Of a stretch of DNA of 7,036 bases, positions 1 through 6,062 are shown piece after piece. How positions within the stretch are numbered: position 1 is the stretch's first letter; each line of letters begins with the position of its first letter. The notes under the pieces are model-generated. The model ran no database searches. It was not told the origin of the DNA and saw only the letters and a program-made list of their open reading frames with translations. The stretch is from Candidatus Sumerlaeota bacterium (GTDB taxonomy: Bacteria > CG03 > SLGR01): assembly GCA_007136585.1 (NCBI GenBank), contig SLGR01000156.1, positions 1-7,036 on the forward strand, read 5' to 3'. Position numbers and translations under genes: made by a program.

Positions 1-1
1 A

Positions 2-601
2 ACAGTAGTGACGGCGTTTCTATGCGCCGCAGGGCTTCTGGCGGCCGGATGCGCCAGGGTCTCCGAGGTTGAAACGGTTACCCCGGAGCGTCCTTCCAGG
101 ATGCTTATAGCGGATTTTGACGCAGGCGATCCGCCGAATATGCTCGGAGGGGATTACGGAGCCTGGGATAAGGATCCTGAAGATGAGACTCAGTCCGCCG
201 AGATCTTTTTTGAAGAGGAAAAAAGAATGGGAGATACGGGGTATTCCCTGGGGGTCAAGTATGATGTGGATTCCCCGAACCCGGCCTTCAACGGGTTCTG
301 GATGAGCCTTGCAGGATCGGATTTTTCGGATTATGATTATCTTGTCATATCCGTAAAGGGAGATTCCGAGAAGGGGTTTACCAACCGGTTCAAGGTTGAG
401 CTTAAAAACGATGCCGGGCAGACCGGGACCTATATGGTCTCAGGCGTAACAGACGAGTGGCAGGAGATAGAGATCCCGCTTAATATGGTAAGGGGGATCC
501 GGGACTTCTCCGTAATGGAAGAGTTTGTTATTGTCTTTGAAGACGCCGTGGCTTCACCCAAGGAAGGCGTAATATATATAGACAATATTTGCGTACGGTA
601 A
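2..601 (+). CDS. Lipoprotein with a single CBM11/CIA30-like carbohydrate-binding-type module (5' end outside window)
   Basis: The reading frame is open to the left edge. GTG at 8 is the first possible start inside the window, but only seven bases precede it and the resulting signal peptide would have no positive n-region, so the true start is probably upstream. Counting from GTG 8, a hydrophobic stretch ends in a lipobox (LLAAGC, Cys15), predicting cleavage by signal peptidase II and lipid attachment. After a short linker, residues 33-197 form one beta-sandwich module: an opening LIADFDAGD, an N-x-LGG motif, a central RFKVELKN strand, a DEWQEIEIPL strand and a closing GVIYIDNI strand. This pattern is typical of CBM11/CIA30-like galactose-binding folds. 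The module is most like the N-terminal module of the downstream enzyme, so a surface or periplasmic glycan-binding role is inferred. No catalytic domain is present. A hairpin follows the stop codon, so the gene may end its own transcript. Confident as a lipoprotein; ligand unknown. Confidence 0.8.
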   Translation, partial: TVVTAFLCAAGLLAAGCARVSEVETVTPERPSRMLIADFDAGDPPNMLGGDYGAWDKDPEDETQSAEIFFEEEKRMGDTGYSLGVKYDVDSPNPAFNGFWMSLAGSDFSDYDYLVISVKGDSEKGFTNRFKVELKNDAGQTGTYMVSGVTDEWQEIEIPLNMVRGIRDFSVMEEFVIVFEDAVASPKEGVIYIDNICVR

Positions 602-610
602 AAACTCCTG

Positions 611-669
611 AATAACGGGTCTGACAGGAGGGCGGTGTAAAACAATACCGCCCTCCGGGCCCGTTTATT
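611..669 (+). terminator. Long imperfect hairpin, probable intrinsic terminator after the lipoprotein gene
   Basis: The core stem is a perfect 10-bp inverted repeat, GGAGGGCGGT (627-636) with ACCGCCCTCC (647-656), extendable inward by a G-U and a T-A pair to leave a six-base loop (639-644). Outside a four-base bulge (623-626) pairing resumes: 616-622 with 657-663 (two G-U pairs), then AATAA (611-615) with TTATT (665-669) after one bulged T. The GC-rich stem followed by TTTATT resembles a rho-independent terminator, and the AT-rich outer arms would allow bidirectional action. The T tract is interrupted by A, so efficiency is uncertain. It could also act as an attenuator or partial terminator between the lipoprotein gene and the downstream operon. 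Confidence 0.7.
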
Positions 670-681
670 ATGGGAAACGGT

Positions 682-690
682 AAAAGGAGG
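682..690 (+). promoter_or_regulatory. Strong ribosome binding site that fixes the start of the glycoside hydrolase gene at GTG 700
   Basis: AAAAGGAGG is a near-perfect Shine-Dalgarno sequence ending nine bases before GTG 700. The in-frame ATG at 670 has no such site: it lies directly against the 3' arm of the hairpin, and choosing it would put this Shine-Dalgarno sequence inside the coding region. I therefore prefer GTG 700. Confidence 0.8.
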
Positions 691-699
691 TCTTTAAAA

Positions 700-3174
700 G
701 TGAGCGCCTGGAAGGTTGCGGCGGAAAAATATGTTTTAAACCAGAGGTTTCTTCTGGTTCTAATAATACTTTTTGGAGCCGGTTTTCTTTTCCGCGGAGA
801 AAGGGTTAAGCTCATAGATGATTTTGAGGAACGCCGGGAGACCAATCTTATCGGCGGCTCGGCCGGAGGTTTTGCCGATCGGGTCCGAACCTCCTTTGTT
901 TCAGATACCCGTAACGATACTGAGACCACAGTTTTAAGGATAGATTACCTGGTTACCCCGGATACTTTCAACGGGTACTTCAGCGGCCTTGACGGGTTTG
1001 ACGCCAGGTACTACGAGAACCTTGTCTTTTATGCCAGGGGTGGGGGCAGATACCCCGAAACATTCAAGGTGGAAGTTAAGAATGTTTCCGGCGAATCGGG
1101 AGAATATCATATAACCAATCTGGAGAGCCAGTGGCAGCTTTTCAAGATACCTCTTGAAGAATTTGAAGGTATTGAAGATATTTCCGGGCTTGATGAGGTT
1201 GTTTTTGTTTTTGAGGGTGAGGTTCTCGGGGATGATGCGGGTACGGTTCTGCTGGATGAACTTAAGTTTACCGGAAGCAGATCTCATTACAGATCCGTAG
1301 ACCGGGAGATAAAGGCTGCGCGCAGGGATACTCAGCGCCGGATAAAGGAGCTTCTTGAACTGGAAGAAGACGATTTTCTGGAAGAAGTTTCAAGAGAGAT
1401 TTTTGAGTATTTCTGGAAGGAAGCTCACCCCGAGACAGGGTTTATCCGGGACAGGACACGGAAAGACTCTCCTTCAAGTATAGCCGCTACGGGTTTCGGT
1501 CTTGCCGCTTACTGCATAGGGGTGGAGCGTGGCTGGGTAGAGAGGGAACGGGCAAAGGAGAGGGTTCTTAAAATCCTGAGAAAAACCTCTGAGAGGGCGG
1601 CCGGACATGAAGGTTTTTTCTACCATTTTATTGATATGGAGACGGGGGAAAGAAGGTGGCGTTCCGAGCTTTCTTCGGTGGATACGGCCCTCCTTTTCGG
1701 GGGTATAATAACGGCCCGCGAGTATTTTGACGACCCGGAGATAACCGAACTTTCCGACGAACTCTTCCTTGAGATCAACTGGCCCTGGATGATGGATTCC
1801 GAAACAAAGGCACTTTATATGGGATGGGACCCTGAGAACGGTTTCGATGATTATATCCTCTGGGATATGTACGCCGAACAGATGATAATGAACATACTCG
1901 GGCTGGGATCTCCCACACATCCGCTCCCGGAGGAGGCATGGGATTCTTTCCGCCGCCCGGTAAAAACTTACGACGGGATAACATATATCTACTGTGAGAG
2001 CGAATCGCTGTTTGTATACCTGTTTTCGCACGCTTTCATAGATTTCCGGCAGAGGTATGACGCCTATGCCGATTACTGGGAGAATAACCGCAAAGCGGTA
2101 AAAGCGCATATAGCTTTCTGCAGGAACAATCCTCTGGGTTTCCGCACCTTTGAAGAGGGGTTCTGGGGTATATCTGCCGGGGACGGTCCCGAAGGCTATA
2201 GAAATCACGGAGCGACCATTTTTACCACGGACGGCACTGTAACCCCTTACGCGGTCGCGGGGTCCTATCCTTTTGTTCCCGAAGAATCCCTGGAAGGGAT
2301 GCGCAGGATGCTGGAAAAATACGGAGAAAAACTATGGGACGATGAGTACGGTTTTATCAGCGCCTTCAACCTGGACAGGTGGTGGTTCTCCCGGGAACAT
2401 ATCGGGATTGACCTTGGAATAATGATTCTTATGATGGAAAACCACAGAACGGAGTTTGTCTGGGATTACTTTATGCGGAACGAGTACGTCCAGCGGGGGA
2501 TGGAGAGAGCGGGGTTTACAGAGGGGGTCAAGGAGTTTGAATACAAACCTGAAGAGCCCGCTGAACTCTCTGTTGAAGAAAGAAGCTACAGGGCGAGGAA
2601 TATCCCGTCTCCGGGTTACCTTACCGAGTCGGATTATTATGAGATGGACGAATCAATGCTTGAGTTCGGCAAGATACGGGATGAGAAAGATCTGGGTGCG
2701 CGGTTTGCCGCAGGCTGGAATGATGAGAACCTGTTTTTATCTGTTGATGTCATAGATGATGTTATTATTACCGACCGGCGCGCCTCTTTTCTTTTCCAGC
2801 ATGACAGTGTAGAGGTTTATATCTCGCCCGATAGAATACTGGAATGGGGCAACCCGGAGCATTTTCAGATCGGGTTCTCTCCTTCCGGGCCGGAGGGCGA
2901 ACCTCAGCGGTATGCCTTTTTCCAGAGGGAAGACCCGGGTGAGAACGTGCAGCTGGAATCTTCAATACGGGAGGGCGGGTACAGTATACGCGCCGCTCTC
3001 AGCTGGGATTACCTGGGGGTAACCCCCGAACCTGGAAAATCCCTGGGTTTTTCGGTGGCTGTTCACGATGTTGACCGTCCGGAACGGGACGGAGCAGGAG
3101 GAAAAAAACTTAACTGGGCTTTTAAGGATACCCCGCACGGAATACTTCTGGGGCGGCTTATACTCGGAGAATGA
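700..3174 (+). CDS. Membrane-anchored GH144-like (PF10091 'glycoamylase' type) glycoside hydrolase with N-terminal CBM11/CIA30-like and C-terminal CBM9-like modules
   Basis: The protein is 824 residues from GTG 700 (834 from ATG 670). Residues 17-31 are a hydrophobic segment without a clear cleavage site, so an N-terminal anchor with the bulk outside the cytoplasm is likely. Residues 37-192 form a beta-sandwich module (LIDDFE, NLIGG, TFKVEVKN, VLLDELKF). A charged helical linker follows at 199-230. Residues 228-606 match the glycoamylase/GH144 alpha-barrel family as I know it: ATGFGLAAYCIGVERGW, ELSSVDTALL (Glu323, Asp328), WDMYAEQM with Glu393, GLGSPTHPLP, AGDGPEGY, DGTVTPYA, AFNLDRWW and GIDLGIMILMMEN. 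Characterised GH144 enzymes are endo-beta-1,2-glucanases; related domains occur in cyclic beta-1,2-glucan synthases. The acidic residues are plausible catalytic candidates, not mapped by alignment. Residues 640-824 resemble the CBM9/DOMON-like fold (AGWNDENLFLSVDVIDD, DSVEVYISPD, LNWAFKD). The stop overlaps the next ATG by four bases (ATGA), implying translational coupling. Catalytic family is confident; beta-1,2-glucan specificity is inference. Confidence 0.88.
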   Translation: MSAWKVAAEKYVLNQRFLLVLIILFGAGFLFRGERVKLIDDFEERRETNLIGGSAGGFADRVRTSFVSDTRNDTETTVLRIDYLVTPDTFNGYFSGLDGFDARYYENLVFYARGGGRYPETFKVEVKNVSGESGEYHITNLESQWQLFKIPLEEFEGIEDISGLDEVVFVFEGEVLGDDAGTVLLDELKFTGSRSHYRSVDREIKAARRDTQRRIKELLELEEDDFLEEVSREIFEYFWKEAHPETGFIRDRTRKDSPSSIAATGFGLAAYCIGVERGWVERERAKERVLKILRKTSERAAGHEGFFYHFIDMETGERRWRSELSSVDTALLFGGIITAREYFDDPEITELSDELFLEINWPWMMDSETKALYMGWDPENGFDDYILWDMYAEQMIMNILGLGSPTHPLPEEAWDSFRRPVKTYDGITYIYCESESLFVYLFSHAFIDFRQRYDAYADYWENNRKAVKAHIAFCRNNPLGFRTFEEGFWGISAGDGPEGYRNHGATIFTTDGTVTPYAVAGSYPFVPEESLEGMRRMLEKYGEKLWDDEYGFISAFNLDRWWFSREHIGIDLGIMILMMENHRTEFVWDYFMRNEYVQRGMERAGFTEGVKEFEYKPEEPAELSVEERSYRARNIPSPGYLTESDYYEMDESMLEFGKIRDEKDLGARFAAGWNDENLFLSVDVIDDVIITDRRASFLFQHDSVEVYISPDRILEWGNPEHFQIGFSPSGPEGEPQRYAFFQREDPGENVQLESSIREGGYSIRAALSWDYLGVTPEPGKSLGFSVAVHDVDRPERDGAGGKKLNWAFKDTPHGILLGRLILGE

Positions 3175-5129
3175 CCGCCGGCAGCCGGTACCGTCACTCT
3201 CCTGTAAATATTTTAATGGAAATACCCTTACTGCGCGCTTTTTCAATAAGTTATAAAGTTATAGCCCGACCCCTTTTATTGATTTTTCTTCTTACCGCGC
3301 CGGTTTCTGGGGGAAGCCGGGTTATTATTGACCCGATGGACGACTGGTGGGTCCTTGCCACCCCGACGGCTCCCCATAATAATGTTCACACCCTTGAAGA
3401 TAACGCAAACAGGATCCGGTACGATCTTCCCCGGCAGGGGTGGGTGGCGCTCGTAAAAGAAGGGGCGGGGCTTTTAGATGCAAGCACCGGGGACGCGATA
3501 AGTTTCCGGGCCCGCGGAAGCGGAAAAAACAATAACCTGCAGATACAGCTCAGGGATAAGGACGGCAGCCTGAGCGTGAGAAGCTTCAAGGGGATAACAT
3601 CTGAGGAAAACTGGTACAGTTACACTGTTCCGTTTGCTTTTCTTGACGCGGGGGAGGATGACCCCCTCAACCGGAGCTCTGTATCTTTTCTGGGGTTTGC
3701 CGTAACCCCCTCGGAGGGCGGCGCCGGGAGCGTAACCATAGACAGTATAGAATCCCTTCACCTCAGGACAGATGCTGTTTATACAATAAGCACTTTTGAT
3801 CAGGGGTACCCTCCAATGGAGGGGAGCTGGTCCGACGAGGGAGCTTCGGTGGAGTCGCTCTACGACCCGGATAACGCCTTAAGCGGGCTCTACACCCTGA
3901 AACTGGAATATGATCTCAGCGGTTCAAAGGGTGGGTACTACTGGAAGTTGAGCTCCGATCACCCCGGGGTTAAAGGGTATGAGAAACTCAGGGCTGTCAT
4001 CAGAAGCACCGCCCCCGGAAAAAGTTTTAAATTTGAGCTCAAGGATTCCGGCGGGGATACACTGGGATCCTTTGAAGTTCCTCCCACGGTGGATACAGAA
4101 TGGAATGATATAGAGATAGACCTCGGATCCGTCGGGTTCGGTATTGACAGTAACGATAAACCCGATGTTCAGGAACTGACTCTTGTAATAGTAGACGGCG
4201 ACCACGAGGCGGCGGGTCTTCTTTACCTTGACCGGGTGGAGTTTACATCCGGGAACGCCCAGGATATGCGTGAAGATATAGTATATGACAGTATGGAGCT
4301 TCCCTGGCAGATCTCGGGGTGGAAGAATTACGGAAGGGATGCGAATCTCGGGATAACCTCCTCAAGGCTTGAGAGCGTCCCGGGAGCAGTGGGGGGCAGG
4401 GCCATAAAACTTGAATACGAGTTCAGAAGAGAAGAGCCCGAAGAGGACGACTGGGTTGTAATGGAAAGGGACTGGGGGCTTAATCTGGCAACGGCCACCC
4501 ACCTGGGGTTCAGCTACGCCGGGACCGGGGACTCCAATAACCTTGAGGTAAAGATCCAGGATAAGAACGGCACCATATACTGGAGAAAGTTTTTTTCAGT
4601 TACAGATACCGGGGGTAAGTGGCGGGATAAGAAGATCCCCTTAAGCGATTTTGCTCTTTTTGAGAAGGGTGATCAGGGGGAGGTTGACCTGGACCTTACG
4701 AAGCTGAACAAGTTTGATTTCGCCGTATCCGGAAACGAGGGTTCAACCGGGGATATTTACATCCGGGACCTGGGGCTCTACTTTAAAAGCGATTTTAAGC
4801 GTGAGAGAACGGGACGCCTTATTGAAAATATAGAGGTCACCAACAACCCCTTTTCCCCGAGCGGTGACGGGCTGAAGGATACCACGGAGTTTCTTTTCAG
4901 CCTTTCCGGCGAGGCTTCTGTAAAGCTGGAGATCTTTTCAGTAAACGGGAGCCGGATATATGAGAAAGAGCTGGGAAACCTCTCCCCCGGACTCACTCAC
5001 ACCCATAAATGGGACGGCAGGGATAGCTCCGGGAGCAGGGTCTCAAACGGTATGTATTTTTACCGGCTCAGGGCATCCGGTTCCGGCGGAAGTGAGAGCA
5101 TAAAAAACCTTATAGGGGTTATTCGCTGA
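3171..5129 (+). CDS. Secreted protein with three tandem beta-sandwich (carbohydrate-binding-type) modules and a FlgD-Ig-like C-terminal domain
   Basis: The protein is 652 residues from ATG 3171, which overlaps the upstream stop as ATGA. An in-frame ATG at 3216 gives a shorter, more usual signal peptide; neither start has a well-spaced Shine-Dalgarno, so coupling probably drives initiation. Residues 34-47 are the hydrophobic core (PLLLIFLLTAPVSG), with likely cleavage near VSG|G. Module 1 covers about 50-198, module 2 about 204-358 and module 3 about 369-538. Each ends in the same hallmark strand (SVTIDSI, LLYLDRVEF, DIYIRDLGLYF). Modules 1 and 3 share a G-x-G-x-x-NNL...DK-x-G core, whereas module 2 has FKFELKD, as in the lipoprotein and the hydrolase. 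No catalytic domain is visible. Residues 551-652 are FlgD-Ig/gliding-type: NPFSPSGDGLKD, VKLEIFSVNG, HKWDGRDSSG, VSNGMYFYRL. Such domains often sit at the C-terminus of surface proteins and resemble type IX sorting domains. A multivalent glycan-binding or scaffold protein is inferred; the ligand is unknown. Confidence 0.85.
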   Translation: MTAGSRYRHSPVNILMEIPLLRAFSISYKVIARPLLLIFLLTAPVSGGSRVIIDPMDDWWVLATPTAPHNNVHTLEDNANRIRYDLPRQGWVALVKEGAGLLDASTGDAISFRARGSGKNNNLQIQLRDKDGSLSVRSFKGITSEENWYSYTVPFAFLDAGEDDPLNRSSVSFLGFAVTPSEGGAGSVTIDSIESLHLRTDAVYTISTFDQGYPPMEGSWSDEGASVESLYDPDNALSGLYTLKLEYDLSGSKGGYYWKLSSDHPGVKGYEKLRAVIRSTAPGKSFKFELKDSGGDTLGSFEVPPTVDTEWNDIEIDLGSVGFGIDSNDKPDVQELTLVIVDGDHEAAGLLYLDRVEFTSGNAQDMREDIVYDSMELPWQISGWKNYGRDANLGITSSRLESVPGAVGGRAIKLEYEFRREEPEEDDWVVMERDWGLNLATATHLGFSYAGTGDSNNLEVKIQDKNGTIYWRKFFSVTDTGGKWRDKKIPLSDFALFEKGDQGEVDLDLTKLNKFDFAVSGNEGSTGDIYIRDLGLYFKSDFKRERTGRLIENIEVTNNPFSPSGDGLKDTTEFLFSLSGEASVKLEIFSVNGSRIYEKELGNLSPGLTHTHKWDGRDSSGSRVSNGMYFYRLRASGSGGSESIKNLIGVIR

Positions 5130-5136
5130 AAAACCT

Positions 5137-6060
5137 ATGTCCACAGAGTATAAAAAACGCATAAAAATCTTCCGGGTCCCCCCGCCGGCACTCTTTTTTT
5201 GCCTGAAACTTCCTCTTATAGCATCTTTTATTCTTTTAATATGCCGGACAGCGCTCCCGGCCGGAGGGGCCTTTACGGCTCTCCCCCCCAGCGCCCTTGC
5301 GGCGGGGCTGGGTTATATTTCATGTTCTTTCAGAGGTGAGCCGTCTGCTCTTGAAGAGAACCCTGCCTCCCTTGCCGGAGTGGAGGGTATAACGGCTCAG
5401 TTTTCATACCGGGATTATTATTCTCTCAACCTTATGGGACATTCCTGGGCGGGGCTTGCCGTCCCTGTCGGAAGGAGTGCCGCAATGGGGTTCTCCCTTA
5501 GCAGGATGGGAACCTCCAGGCGTGTTGATTTTATGGATTACTCCGAGGAGGTTTTCTCTCTGGGGCTGGGCGGGGATACGGGTTTCGTCCCCGGACTTAA
5601 AGCGGGAGGGGCTTTCAGTTTTTACCGGGTTGATTCCCGGGAGAACGCCTCAGGGTTCGGTTTCTCCTGCGGGGTGACCTGGAACCCGCAGGGGTTCCGT
5701 GAGCTGACCCTGGGGGCGTCTCTGAAAAACTTAAACAGTCCCCGCATTGAGTGGACCACCGGGGCCTCTGATATCCTCGCCCCTGAAGCATCTGTATCTG
5801 CCGGTTATGCCCATCCCCTGGGGTTCTCGGGGGGAGTCGGTTATAACGGGCTTCTGAGGGCAGGTTTACAGTACGATATACCCGGTGAGATGCTTTCGGT
5901 GAGAGCAGGGTACCGGGATCTTGACGATTATACCGGGTCTATCTCGGGAGGGATAAGCGTTTACTACAGGGGTCTGAGGATTGATTATGCCGCTGAGAAT
6001 CACGCGGCTCTGGGTCTCTCCCACCTGTTTACGGTGAATGTTTCTATTGAAAGGATATGA
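5137..6060 (+). CDS. PorV/PorQ/UPF0164-like outer-membrane beta-barrel protein
   Basis: The protein is 307 residues. A long basic n-region (KKRIK) leads to a hydrophobic segment at about 25-37, with signal cleavage likely around residues 42-45. The mature start has the family hallmark: GGAFTALPPSALAAGLG, then PSALEENPASLAGVEG at about 69-84, corresponding to the usual 'A-L-x-x-NPA-x-L' turn of PorV/PorQ, UPF0164 and FadL-related barrels. The rest alternates small and aromatic residues as transmembrane beta-strands do (SWAGLAVPVG, LKAGGAFSFYRV, LTLGASLKNLN, VSAGYAHPLGF, LSVRAGYRDLDDY). Length is normal for the family. The C-terminus (FTVNVSIERI) lacks the terminal aromatic residue often seen in barrel-assembly signals. 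PorV and PorQ take part in type IX secretion in Bacteroidota; UPF0164 proteins are FadL-like in treponemes. Here it sits seven bases after a gene whose product has a FlgD-like C-terminal domain, so a role in export or display is possible. No good Shine-Dalgarno is seen; AGGGG at 5114-5118 is too distant, suggesting coupled translation. Confidence 0.82.
   Translation: MSTEYKKRIKIFRVPPPALFFCLKLPLIASFILLICRTALPAGGAFTALPPSALAAGLGYISCSFRGEPSALEENPASLAGVEGITAQFSYRDYYSLNLMGHSWAGLAVPVGRSAAMGFSLSRMGTSRRVDFMDYSEEVFSLGLGGDTGFVPGLKAGGAFSFYRVDSRENASGFGFSCGVTWNPQGFRELTLGASLKNLNSPRIEWTTGASDILAPEASVSAGYAHPLGFSGGVGYNGLLRAGLQYDIPGEMLSVRAGYRDLDDYTGSISGGISVYYRGLRIDYAAENHAALGLSHLFTVNVSIERI
6049..6055 (+). promoter_or_regulatory. 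Ribosome binding site for the last gene of the window
   Basis: GAAAGGA lies at the end of the barrel gene, seven bases before ATG 6063. An in-frame ATG at 6057 overlaps the upstream stop but is only one base from this site, so 6063 is the better start. Confidence 0.6.
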
Positions 6061-6062
6061 AA

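Noticed and set aside
553-590. Possible promoter in the AT-rich 3' end of the lipoprotein gene (TTCACC ... TATATA or GACAAT)
   Set aside because: Matches to -35 and -10 consensus are only about four of six and the site lies before the hairpin. The sequence is explained by coding for the final beta-strand.
621-649. CTGACA as a -35 box within the intergenic hairpin
   Set aside because: At 17 bases spacing the -10 position is AATACC, a poor match, and the region is better explained by the inverted repeat.
528-929. 133-codon minus-strand open frame across the intergenic region
   Set aside because: It reads through the hairpin and is antisense to two clear genes; its translation shows no domain or export signal.
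1474-2208. 244-codon open frame on the minus strand
   Set aside because: It lies wholly antisense to the catalytic domain of the hydrolase, whose conserved motifs are in the plus frame. Its translation has no recognisable motif, so it is a codon-bias shadow.
4590-5200. T7 runs at 4590-4596 and 5194-5200 as terminators
   Set aside because: Both lie inside coding sequence without a preceding GC-rich stem that I could find.
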